From assembly GCA_002477475.1 (NCBI GenBank), contig DLPX01000014.1, forward strand, positions 10,884-33,634: a stretch of DNA of 22,751 bases, written 5' to 3'. The translations under genes were made by a program, and so were the position numbers. The DNA is from Proteobacteria bacterium UBA7447. Lineage in GTDB: Bacteria > Pseudomonadota > Gammaproteobacteria > Arenicellales > UBA868. The notes beneath the pieces are model-generated. The model did no database searches. It was not told the origin of the DNA and saw nothing but the letters and a program-made list of their open reading frames with translations. Positions 15,306-22,751 of the stretch are shown here, in pieces (positions within the stretch are counted from its first letter, which is position 1; each line of letters starts with the position of its first letter).

Positions 15306-17219
15306 ATGCTAACCGCTATTAAGGATCGTGCCTCGGGATGGATTGCCTGGGCGCTCGTTTTTCTGATCTCCATCCCTTTTGCACTGTGGGGAATTAACTC
15401 CTACTTTGAGGGTGCCTCAAAGATTGTCGTCGCATCGGTGAATGGTGTCGACGTGGATGAGGCGGTTTATCAGCAGGCACTTTCCGAGCAGCGCCGGTCT
15501 CTCGTTCAGATGATGGGCCGTAACGTCGACGCTGAATTCTTCGCCAGTAGCCCCTTTAAACTCGAAGTGCTGGATTCTCTGATCGATACCCAACTGCAGG
15601 CAGAATATCTCGCAGATCGGGGTTATCGAATTACCAACGAACAATTGTCGGAGCGCATTGGAGCTTTTCCTGCGTTCCAATCAGAGGGCCTTTTTGATCC
15701 TGCCAGATATGAAATGCTGCTCCAGAATGCGGGGCTGTCGGCAGAAGGATTTGAGCGCCAGCAGCGCCAGCAAGGCGCAGTGGATCAGTTGCGAATCGGC
15801 TTGCGGGCGACCTCACTGGTCGTATCCGCGATGACTGACCGCGCTATCGCTCTGTTGATGCAGGAGCGTGTTGCGCAGTTTACGATTCTTGAACTAGAGC
15901 CGTTTAGCGAGGCTGCACAGATCAACGAAGACGCGGTACTTGAAGAATACGAGAAGCATAAGGATCGCTATATCCAGCCGCCCCAGATGCAAGTGGATTA
16001 TCTTGCGCTGTCGGTGGATGCGCTGGCAGCCCAGGCGGTGGTTACGGCCGAGGCAGAGCAAGCCTTCTATGATGACAATACCAGTCGTTTCACGCAGCCG
16101 GGGAGTCGCACTGCCAGCCACATCCTGATCAACGTCACTGGGGATGCCGAGGAGGCCGAGGTGGCAAAGGCGCTTGAGAGAGCGCAAGGACTGGTGAACC
16201 AAGGCAGAGACGGAGGGGATTTTGCCTCACTGGCCCGTGAGTACTCAGATGACCCCGGTTCCGCAGGGCGCGGCGGAGACCTTGGTATTATCCGGCCCGG
16301 CACGATGGCGCCTGAATTCGAGGCGGTAGTGTTTGAGCTGAATCCAGGCGAGATCAGCAATCCCGTCCGAACCGACTACGGCTGGCATGTGATCATGCTG
16401 ACCGATCTTCGGAAAAGTGTGGTGAGTCCTTTTGCTGAAGTACGCAGCGAGATCAGGTCATTACTGGCGCGCGAGTGGGCTGAGGGGCAATTTATGGTCA
16501 TGGCGGAAGACTTCCAGAACATGGTCTTTGAGCAACCAGGCTCGCTTGACGCAACCGCAGATTTTCTCGGTCTTCCAATCCAGCGTAGTGGCTGGTTTTC
16601 GCGTAACACCGGTGAGGGGGTCGCGAGCCACGCTGCCGTGCGAGATGCGGCTTTCAGCGAGGAAGTCCGTGTCGACCGTCTGAACAGCGAGATGATTGAG
16701 ATCGATAGCGATCTGTTGATCGCGGTGCATTTTGCGGATTTCCGTGACCAGCGCCAAATGGATCTGGAAGACGTCAGCCAGGAGATAGCCGATGATCTCC
16801 TGGCGCAGGCAGCGCTCGCTGGTCAGGAAGAAACTGCCGACAGGATGATGGATCAGCTTCGCGCCGGTTCACCCTGGGCGAGTGTTCTTGAGGGGGCCGG
16901 ATTGCCTGTGTACGATCTTCCACAGGACGCTGAAGATATTTCTGATCCAGATGACCAGCGTGTCGCGCAAGCGGTCTACGCGGCACCCGTACCTCTCGCT
17001 GGGCAGTCGGTTTACGGGGGTACTCGGCTCGATGCCGGCCGTTATGCGGTGTATCGGCTGGCGGAGGTGGTGTCAGGCAATCCAGACGAGATCAGCCCGG
17101 AGGAGCGCGAGCAGATCAGATCGCTGATCAGCGCACGGGTCGGAGAAGAACTGTACGCAGGGGCGAGCCGTGCTTTGCGGTCGGCCGCCAGCGTCGAAGT
17201 CTTTGAGGAAAACCTATAG
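15306..17219 (+). CDS. ppiD: Membrane-anchored periplasmic chaperone PpiD (SurA/parvulin-like)
   Basis: PpiD is anchored in the inner membrane near the SecYEG exit and helps emerging periplasmic and outer-membrane proteins. The 637 residues compare with 623 in E. coli. A short cytoplasmic start is followed by one membrane segment (about 12-34, GWIAWALVFLISIPFALWG). A SurA-N-like helical region follows, then one parvulin/PpiC domain at about 260-366 (SRTASHILINV, FASLAREYSDDPGSAGRGGDLG, YGWHVIMLTD), then a C-terminal helical part. The E. coli parvulin domain is reported to be catalytically weak or inactive, and activity here cannot be judged. The ATG has no strong ribosome site. It follows hupB and two tRNAs as in Pseudomonas, and is convergent with fabI (26 bp apart). 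Confidence 0.96.
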   Translation: MLTAIKDRASGWIAWALVFLISIPFALWGINSYFEGASKIVVASVNGVDVDEAVYQQALSEQRRSLVQMMGRNVDAEFFASSPFKLEVLDSLIDTQLQAEYLADRGYRITNEQLSERIGAFPAFQSEGLFDPARYEMLLQNAGLSAEGFERQQRQQGAVDQLRIGLRATSLVVSAMTDRAIALLMQERVAQFTILELEPFSEAAQINEDAVLEEYEKHKDRYIQPPQMQVDYLALSVDALAAQAVVTAEAEQAFYDDNTSRFTQPGSRTASHILINVTGDAEEAEVAKALERAQGLVNQGRDGGDFASLAREYSDDPGSAGRGGDLGIIRPGTMAPEFEAVVFELNPGEISNPVRTDYGWHVIMLTDLRKSVVSPFAEVRSEIRSLLAREWAEGQFMVMAEDFQNMVFEQPGSLDATADFLGLPIQRSGWFSRNTGEGVASHAAVRDAAFSEEVRVDRLNSEMIEIDSDLLIAVHFADFRDQRQMDLEDVSQEIADDLLAQAALAGQEETADRMMDQLRAGSPWASVLEGAGLPVYDLPQDAEDISDPDDQRVAQAVYAAPVPLAGQSVYGGTRLDAGRYAVYRLAEVVSGNPDEISPEEREQIRSLISARVGEELYAGASRALRSAASVEVFEENL

Positions 17220-17245
17220 GCTGAGAGCTTCCGGGCCTTCGTTGG

Positions 17246-18040
17246 TCAGGATCCGTTGGCAACGTTCGGACTGATACCGACTGTATTGAATCCGCCATCA
17301 ACATAGGTAATCTCTCCTGTGATACCAGACGCAAGGTCAGAGCACAGGAATGCTGCCGTATTTCCTACCTCCTCGATGGTCACTCCCCGACCCAACGGTG
17401 CCGTGTCTTCATAGAAATTCAGCATCTGCTTTAATCCCTTGATCCCAGAGGCCGCGAGTGTTTTGATCGGCCCGGCAGAGATACCGTTAACCCGTATACC
17501 CTCTGAGCCGAGAGACTGCGCCAGATAGCGTACATTGGCCTCAAGACTCGCTTTGGCCAGACCCATGACGTTATAACCCGGCATCGAACGCTGTGAGCCG
17601 ATATAGCTCAAGGTCAACATCGATCCGCCTGAGGGCATCATCGGACGCAACGCGCGTGCCAGTGCGGTAAAGCTATATGAACTGATCTCGTGGGCCGTTG
17701 CAAAACCGGACCGGGTGACCGAGTCCAGAAACATCCCCTCCAGTTCCTCCCTCGGCGCAAAGGCAATGGAGTGCACGAGAATATCCAATTGCTCCCAATG
17801 TTCTTGCAATGTCGTCTGCAGTGATTCGATATCACTGTCCTGAGAGACATCGCACCGGACAGTTTTCTCAAATCCCAGCTCTGCTGCAAACTTTTCTGCT
17901 CGACCCCCCAACTTGTCATTTTCGTACGTGAGTACCAGTTCCGCACCCTCCCGGGCCATAGCCGTTGCAATGCCCCAAGCGATTGACCGGTTCGAAGCCA
18001 CGCCAGTCACCAGCGCGCGTTTACCTGTGAGAAATCCCAT
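17246..18040 (-). CDS. fabI: Enoyl-[acyl-carrier-protein] reductase (NADH), FabI
   Basis: FabI reduces trans-2-enoyl-ACP in the last step of each fatty-acid elongation round. The 264 residues align with E. coli FabI without shift. The nucleotide-binding start GKRALVTGVASNRSIAWGIA is at 6-25, and catalytic Tyr156 and Lys163 lie in YNVMGLAK, with Tyr146 in LSYIG. SAGPIKTLAASGI forms the substrate-loop region and DVGN-like EVGNTAAFLCSDL follows. Residue 93, in HSIAFAP, is Ala where E. coli has Gly; Gly93 is the known triclosan-resistance position in E. coli, and Ala occurs at the equivalent site in other natural FabI proteins such as that of Staphylococcus aureus. It is divergent from rsmJ and convergent with ppiD, as in Pseudomonas. 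A good sigma-70 promoter precedes it. Confidence 0.98.
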   Translation of the reverse strand: MGFLTGKRALVTGVASNRSIAWGIATAMAREGAELVLTYENDKLGGRAEKFAAELGFEKTVRCDVSQDSDIESLQTTLQEHWEQLDILVHSIAFAPREELEGMFLDSVTRSGFATAHEISSYSFTALARALRPMMPSGGSMLTLSYIGSQRSMPGYNVMGLAKASLEANVRYLAQSLGSEGIRVNGISAGPIKTLAASGIKGLKQMLNFYEDTAPLGRGVTIEEVGNTAAFLCSDLASGITGEITYVDGGFNTVGISPNVANGS

Positions 18041-18078
18041 CCCAAGAAATGTCCGTGGTTAAATTGGATATGACTAGG

Positions 18079-18107
18079 GTTTTATCCCAACACCAGTAAA
18101 GAGTCAA
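18079..18107 (-). promoter_or_regulatory. Sigma-70 promoter of fabI
   Basis: On the minus strand TTGACT (plus 18102-18107), a 17-bp spacer and TAAAAC (plus 18079-18084) match consensus at five and four of six bases. Transcription should start near 18072, about 32 nt before the fabI ATG. The -35 ends only 9 bp from the divergent rsmJ start, so rsmJ's own promoter would have to overlap this one. Confidence 0.7.
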
Positions 18108-18116
18108 AAGTCGTTG

Positions 18117-18851
18117 ATGTCAAAAAAGGAGAAAGTGGCTGTTGTCGCGCTGGACGCGCAATCCCTGCCGAGAGCGCAGGCGCTTGCTTTGCGTCTTAAC
18201 ACTGCGGTGTCTTGCGATCCTAATGCGGTCTCAGGAATGGTTCTCGAAGTATCTCAGGACAGACTGGCACTGCGGGATACCACGCAGCCCCGTACCCGGG
18301 CCCTGACCATTGATGTGGCAAAACGCCGATATGCGCCGGCCGGCAAAGACCTGCTTGCGCGGGCGCTTGGACGCCAATGTCAATCCATTATTGACGCCAC
18401 CGCGGGATTCGGTTCCGATACATTCGACTTTGTACGTCGCGGCAAGGCTGTGGTCGCCATTGAACGGGTAGAGGTGGCTGCGATCATGCTAGAGGCGGCG
18501 TCGGCCTGCTGTCCTGGTCACGAAACGGGAGGACTCCAGGTGGTTTGTGGCGATGCTATCGAAAAAATCGGTTCGCTAAAGACAGTAGATGTGATATTTC
18601 TGGATCCGATGTTCCCCGATCGAGATCGCCATACCGCTAAACCCCGTAAAGCCCAGCAGTTTTTGCGCCGTCTTGCAGGGGAGGATGCGGATGGGGCGAC
18701 ACTGCTTCAGGTGGCCCGTTTGCATGCCCGTGGGCGAGTCATCGTCAAACGTCCGCGTCATGCGCAGCCGCTTGGCGGAACGCCGGATATCGTTTACCAA
18801 GGCAAGGCGGTGCGTTACGACGTCTACCTTGCTGGCGGAGGAGTCCGATGA
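18117..18851 (+). CDS. rsmJ: 16S rRNA (guanine-1516-N2)-methyltransferase RsmJ
   Basis: RsmJ uses S-adenosylmethionine to form m2G1516 in helix 45 of 16S rRNA. From the ATG at 18117 the product is 244 residues, close to the E. coli length of 250. The SAM-binding motif DATAGFGSD is at 93-101 (E. coli has DATAGLGRD), the catalytic-region motif LDPMFPDR at 162-169 (E. coli LDPMFPHR), and VIVKRPRHAQPL at 208-219. A TTG at 18114 is also in frame but is less likely. No strong ribosome site is visible. Its TGA overlaps the rsmE ATG (ATGA at 18848-18851), so the two are translationally coupled. The leader is only 76 bp from fabI, and no separate promoter is obvious. Confidence 0.94.
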   Translation: MSKKEKVAVVALDAQSLPRAQALALRLNTAVSCDPNAVSGMVLEVSQDRLALRDTTQPRTRALTIDVAKRRYAPAGKDLLARALGRQCQSIIDATAGFGSDTFDFVRRGKAVVAIERVEVAAIMLEAASACCPGHETGGLQVVCGDAIEKIGSLKTVDVIFLDPMFPDRDRHTAKPRKAQQFLRRLAGEDADGATLLQVARLHARGRVIVKRPRHAQPLGGTPDIVYQGKAVRYDVYLAGGGVR

Positions 18852-19612
18852 CCCACTGGCTTTATCTGCCAGAGTTGGCATCAACGGGCACTGCCGCGGT
18901 TTTGGAAGACACCGAGGCGGCCCACGCTGTTCGTGCCCGCCGACTGCGCGAGGGTGATGTGGTCTGCGTGTTTGACGGCGCCGGCCGTACGGCCGCAGCA
19001 CGAATCAGTGAGGTGATCAAACGGCCCCTCAAGGTGCATCTGGCTTTAGAAGCGCAGCAACATTGGGCGCTGCCCGAGGTCCGGATTCACCTGACCAGCG
19101 CCCTGCCAAAAGGGGATCGTCAGACCACGATGCTGGATATGGTCACGCAGTTGGGCATGACAGACTTTACGCCGGTGAACTTTGAGCGAAGCGTCAGCCG
19201 TGCTGGTACCGGATCTCAGGATCGATGGCGTCGGGTGCTGATTGAATCCTGCAAGCAGAGCCAACGGCCCTGGATGCCACTTGTGCACTCCTCGATAGAT
19301 CTCGCTGAGTGGATTAGCGGCCCGAGCGATGACGGCGTTGTTAATTTGGTGGCCCACAAAGAAGGGGAATCCCGTAGTGCAGTGATCGAGGAAAGCCTTG
19401 TGGAAGCCAAACAGGTTCGCCTTCTGGTAGGTCCGGAAGGCGGGCTCTCAGAGAGTGAATTTGCACGACTGCATCAAACCCAGACAACCATGGTATCTCT
19501 TGGCGAGGGAGTACTGCGCGTTGAGGCTGCCGCCGTTGCGTTAACGGCGTTGGTGACCCAAACGCTGGCTCACAGCAGGATTGGATCCCGACTTGATAAG
19601 GGGTCAGCGTAA
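18848..19612 (+). CDS. rsmE: 16S rRNA (uracil-1498-N3)-methyltransferase RsmE
   Basis: RsmE forms m3U1498 in the decoding region of 16S rRNA and belongs to the SPOUT (knotted) methyltransferases. The 254 residues fit the family. An N-terminal PUA-like domain (about 1-72, with HAVRARRLREGD) precedes the knot domain. Conserved segments are ALPKGDRQTTMLDMVTQLG (85-103), RVLIESCKQSQR (129-140), LLVGPEGGLSESEF (192-205) and LGEGVLRVEAAAVAL (218-232). The last motif is usually LGxRILRxETA; here G replaces R and A replaces T. The ATG overlaps the rsmJ stop and is preceded by GGAGGAG inside rsmJ. Its last 9 bp overlap the convergent valS gene. Confidence 0.95.
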   Translation: MTHWLYLPELASTGTAAVLEDTEAAHAVRARRLREGDVVCVFDGAGRTAAARISEVIKRPLKVHLALEAQQHWALPEVRIHLTSALPKGDRQTTMLDMVTQLGMTDFTPVNFERSVSRAGTGSQDRWRRVLIESCKQSQRPWMPLVHSSIDLAEWISGPSDDGVVNLVAHKEGESRSAVIEESLVEAKQVRLLVGPEGGLSESEFARLHQTQTTMVSLGEGVLRVEAAAVALTALVTQTLAHSRIGSRLDKGSA

Positions 19613-22390
19613 GTCAGCGATGCGTTGCTGACGGGATTTCAACTCTTCTAGATCCCGGACGAGCTGTTCTGCACGACTACGCTCTTTGTTGACGACCTCG
19701 GCGGGGGCTCGGTCGACAAACTTAGGATTCGACAGTTTATCCTCGCAGCGCTTGAGATCGATTGTCAGTTTTTCAACCTCCCGGGTCAGCCGACTCAATT
19801 CGGCATCGCGGTCGATAATGGATCCCAGGGGCACCAGTACTTTCATTTTTCCAACTAGTGCAGTGGCGTATTCTTCAGTCTCCTGTGCATCCTCAGGCAG
19901 GTGTTCAATCCGGTCTAGCCGGGCGAGTGCAATGAGTAAACCCGAGAAAGCCCGACTGCGCCCGTCATCCTTGTCATCTCCACCCTGCAGGGTGACAGGG
20001 AAAGAGACCTTGGGTTCGATGTTCATCTCACCGCGAATATTGCGAATACCGCCCACTACGGACTGTACCCATTCCAGATCTTCTACGGCTCCCGGATCAA
20101 TGAACTGATCATCCTGTTGCGGGTAAGGCTGGTGCATGATGGAGTCCCCGTCGACGGTGGTACGTGAACGCAGTTGTTGCCACAGAGCCTCGGTAATGAA
20201 CGGCATAACGGGATGGGTCAGGCGCAGCGCGCTCTCCAGTGTGTTGACCAGTGTCTGGCGCACGCCATCTTTGCGAGAGTCCGGTAGATCGGGATCAGAA
20301 AGTTGGATCTTGGCGATTTCCAGATACCAACTGCAGTATTCATCCCAGATAAAGGCATGCAGTGCCTGGACTACCTGGTCAAAACGGTACGCCTCCATCG
20401 ATTTGCGGATCTCGCCTGCGACCTGCTGCAGTCGCGAGGTAATCCAGCGCTCAGCCGGCCCGGTCTCAAAGTCATCAAGAGGGTGACCCGACAAAGATTC
20501 CGTATTCATCATGACAAAACGTGAGGCATTCCACAGTTTGTTACAGAAGTTGCGAAAGCCTTCGATGCGTCCCAAGTCAAAACGGATATCGCGCCCCTGG
20601 GTTGCAAGACTGGCAAAAGCGAATCGCAGGGCATCAGTGCCGAACGATGGAATGCCGTCAGGGAATTGCCGCCGCGTGACTTTTTCGATGCGCTCCGCCA
20701 TCTGGGGCTGCATAAGTCCAGTGGTGCGTTTTGCCACCAGCGCGTCCAGTCCAATCCCGTCAATCAAATCGAGGGGGTCAAGAACGTTGCCTTTGGATTT
20801 GGACATCTTTTCGCCATCGGCATCGCGAACCAGGCCGTGGACGTACACCGCGCGAAAAGGGACCTGGCCGGTGAACTTAAGACCGAACATGATCATCCGG
20901 GCGACCCAGAAAAATATAATGTCAAAGCCCGTCACCAGCACCGTGGTGGGATAAAAAGTGGCTAGATCCTCGGTGGCCTTGGGCCACCCCAGGGTTGAAA
21001 AGGGCCATAACGCAGAAGAAAACCAGGTATCCAGAACATCTTCATCCTGATGCAGCGCGACGGCTTTGCCGTGATGCTGGAACGCTTTTTTCTGTGCTTC
21101 GTCGGCATCTCGCCCAACAAATATATTTCCCTCGTGGTCATACCAGGCAGGAATCCGATGACCCCACCAGATCTGCCGGGAGATGCACCAGTCCTGGATG
21201 TTTCGCATCCATTCAAAGTAGGTGCGGCTCCAGTTTTCAGGAACAAAGCGGATGCGTCCGTCTTCCACCGCTTTGATGGCGGGTTCCGCCAGAGGACCTG
21301 CCCGCACAAACCACTGGTCGGTCAAATACGGTTCGACAACGGCCCCAGAGCGGTCCCCACGAGGCACCATCAGGGTGTGTTCATCGATTCGCTCGACCAG
21401 GTCAATCGTCTGTAGATCAGCAACGATCCGCTCACGGGCGGCATATCGATCAAGGCCGTGATAAGGCGAATCCGGCAGATCAATCGCAGCGCTCGGATCT
21501 AGGACATTGATCGGCTGCATCTCGTGGCGAAGACCCACTTCGTGATCATTAAAGTCATGAGCAGGGGTAATCTTGAGACAGCCGGTGCCGAACTCTGGGT
21601 CAACATAGTCGTCCGCGATGATCGGGATCGATCGATCTGTCAGCGGCAACCGGATTTGTTTGCCAACCAGATGCCGGTAGCGCTCGTCATCTGGGTGAAC
21701 GGCCACCGCGGTATCGCCTAGCATCGTCTCGGGCCGTGTGGTGGCAACAATAACGTGACCACTGTTGTCAGCCAGTGGATACCGAAGATGCCAGAGTGAA
21801 CCTACCTCTTCCTGAGACAGTACCTCCAGATCGGACACGGCCGTATGAAGAATCGGATCCCAGTTGACGAGTCGTTTGCCTCGATAGATCAGACCCTCTT
21901 CATACAACTGAACAAAGACTTCCCGCACCGCGACCGAGAGGTCTTCGTCCATGGTGAAACGTTCACGACTCCAATCCAAAGACGCCCCTATACGGCGCAA
22001 CTGCTGCGTGATGGCTCCTCCTGATTCCTGCTTCCATTCCCAAACCCGCTCGATGAAAGTGTCCCGGCCAAGATCATGACGGGTTTTCCCGAGTTGGTTG
22101 AGTTGACGCTCGACCACCATTTGCGTGGCAATGCCTGCGTGGTCGGTCCCGGCCTGCCACAAGGTTCTGTGCCCCCGCATGCGGTGATAACGGATCAGGG
22201 CATCCATGATGGTGTCCTGAAAGGCGTGGCCCATATGCAGACTGCCCGTCACGTTTGGCGGGGGAATCGATATGCAAAAGGCAGGTCCGTCACCCGCAGG
22301 CTGGAAAGCACCCTGCGCTTCCCACGATTCGTACAGGGTGCGTTCTATGGTGTGCGGATCGTAGGTTTTGCTGAGGGCTTTGGTGCTCAT
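19604..22390 (-). CDS. valS: Valyl-tRNA synthetase
   Basis: ValS charges tRNA-Val and edits mischarged threonine. The 928 residues compare with 951 in E. coli. The class I signature PPNVTGSLHMGH ends with HMGH at 52-55, and KMSKS is at 528-532. The CP1 editing domain lies between (about 190-340, including TTRPETMLGDTAVAVHP). An anticodon-binding domain follows, and the C-terminal sixty or so residues form the tRNA-contacting coiled coil (RLTREVEKL to DLEELKSRQQRIADLR). The ATG at 22390 has no clear Shine-Dalgarno. On the minus strand TATACT lies about 45 bp upstream as a possible -10, with a poor -35. A tRNA-Val gene is in the same window (14981), probably by chance. The 3' end overlaps convergent rsmE by 9 bp. 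Confidence 0.98.
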   Translation of the reverse strand: MSTKALSKTYDPHTIERTLYESWEAQGAFQPAGDGPAFCISIPPPNVTGSLHMGHAFQDTIMDALIRYHRMRGHRTLWQAGTDHAGIATQMVVERQLNQLGKTRHDLGRDTFIERVWEWKQESGGAITQQLRRIGASLDWSRERFTMDEDLSVAVREVFVQLYEEGLIYRGKRLVNWDPILHTAVSDLEVLSQEEVGSLWHLRYPLADNSGHVIVATTRPETMLGDTAVAVHPDDERYRHLVGKQIRLPLTDRSIPIIADDYVDPEFGTGCLKITPAHDFNDHEVGLRHEMQPINVLDPSAAIDLPDSPYHGLDRYAARERIVADLQTIDLVERIDEHTLMVPRGDRSGAVVEPYLTDQWFVRAGPLAEPAIKAVEDGRIRFVPENWSRTYFEWMRNIQDWCISRQIWWGHRIPAWYDHEGNIFVGRDADEAQKKAFQHHGKAVALHQDEDVLDTWFSSALWPFSTLGWPKATEDLATFYPTTVLVTGFDIIFFWVARMIMFGLKFTGQVPFRAVYVHGLVRDADGEKMSKSKGNVLDPLDLIDGIGLDALVAKRTTGLMQPQMAERIEKVTRRQFPDGIPSFGTDALRFAFASLATQGRDIRFDLGRIEGFRNFCNKLWNASRFVMMNTESLSGHPLDDFETGPAERWITSRLQQVAGEIRKSMEAYRFDQVVQALHAFIWDEYCSWYLEIAKIQLSDPDLPDSRKDGVRQTLVNTLESALRLTHPVMPFITEALWQQLRSRTTVDGDSIMHQPYPQQDDQFIDPGAVEDLEWVQSVVGGIRNIRGEMNIEPKVSFPVTLQGGDDKDDGRSRAFSGLLIALARLDRIEHLPEDAQETEEYATALVGKMKVLVPLGSIIDRDAELSRLTREVEKLTIDLKRCEDKLSNPKFVDRAPAEVVNKERSRAEQLVRDLEELKSRQQRIADLR

Positions 22391-22489
22391 CGGGGTATTT
22401 TCAACGTCGGAAGAAAAGGGCGAAATTCAGGACGCAGAAGTATAGGCTAACGGGTGCCCAGCTTATAAATAGACAGACCTTCGCCAGGA

Positions 22490-22751
22490 TCAGCCTTCGC
22501 TCCACCAGGGAGCAAGACGATCCTTGATATCACGAGACAATTCGTCCCGAAGCGATTCTGGGAGAGATTCGCCTGATTGCAGCGAGAGCCGCTTTTCGAC
22601 GGCGCCGACCAGTTCATCTACCAGTTCATCCAGATAGGCGCCCGAACCTCCGGAACCCGGGTTATCGGGTGGCGTATCCAGAACCGTTTCAACCGCGGCC
22701 GATTCAAAGGTTTCGGGCGGCGGTGATGGTGTTGTTGTCTGATCCTGATCC
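22490..22751 (-). CDS. C-terminal fragment of an unidentified protein, upstream of valS
   Basis: An open frame enters from the right edge on the minus strand and ends at a TGA (plus 22490-22492), giving the last 86 residues. The N-terminal half of the visible part is acidic, Pro/Thr/Gly-rich and probably disordered (DQDQTTTPSPPPE to PGSGGSG). The second half looks helical and amphipathic (YLDELVDELVGAVEKRL, SLPESLRDELSRDIKDRL) and ends APWWSEG. A 12-bp near-perfect tandem duplication encodes the LDELVDELV stretch. I do not recognise the family. In Pseudomonas a short hypothetical gene lies between holC and valS, and this could be its counterpart; that is position-based inference only. It is on the same strand as valS, about 100 bp upstream, and could be in its operon. 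Confidence 0.6.
   Translation of the reverse strand, partial: DQDQTTTPSPPPETFESAAVETVLDTPPDNPGSGGSGAYLDELVDELVGAVEKRLSLQSGESLPESLRDELSRDIKDRLAPWWSEG

Overview
The window is about 22.7 kb of ordinary chromosomal DNA from a gammaproteobacterium; G+C looks like the mid-50s per cent by eye. The strongest clue is gene order: tig-clpP-clpX-lon-hupB-ppiD-fabI, the order known from Pseudomonas (E. coli shares it from tig to ppiD). The tRNAs carry an encoded CCA, and FabI keeps the E. coli residue numbering. I cannot name the genus. There are no mobile elements, phage genes, CRISPR arrays or defence genes, and I found no previously undescribed system.

Layout, left to right. A TlpA-type thioredoxin gene (1-495, +) overlaps tail-to-tail with nadC (480-1328, -). 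clpB (1532-4135, +) follows, with a near-consensus heat-shock sigma-32 promoter, then a sugar-nucleotidyltransferase gene (4244-5359, +). htpG (5413-7302, -) has a second sigma-32 promoter. A tRNA cluster (Pro-UGG, Arg-UCU, His-GUG, Lys-CUU, Leu-UAG; 7526-8129) leads into tig (8257), clpP, clpX, lon and hupB. tRNA-Val(UAC) and tRNA-Asp(GUC) lie between hupB and ppiD (15306-17219, +). fabI (17246-18040, -) is divergent from a translationally coupled rsmJ-rsmE pair (18117-19612, +), which overlaps tail-to-tail with valS (19604-22390, -). A gene fragment of unknown function (22490-22751, -) runs off the right edge.

The theme is protein quality control. Trigger factor acts on nascent chains, ClpB disaggregates, HtpG is Hsp90, ClpXP and Lon degrade, and PpiD is a periplasmic chaperone. 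These eight genes (with HU-beta) sit within about 16 kb. clpB and htpG carry matching CTTGAT-N14-CCCCA heat-shock promoters; lon has only a weak candidate. The rest is housekeeping: NAD synthesis, fatty-acid elongation, 16S rRNA methylation and valyl-tRNA charging.

The points most worth a second look are regulatory: the paired sigma-32 promoters, a strong hairpin between clpB and the nucleotidyltransferase gene, palindromes sharing a GGTGTTC half-site upstream of lon and hupB, a ten-codon ORF whose stop overlaps the hupB start, a slippery A7 run near the end of lon, and the rsmJ-rsmE coupling.
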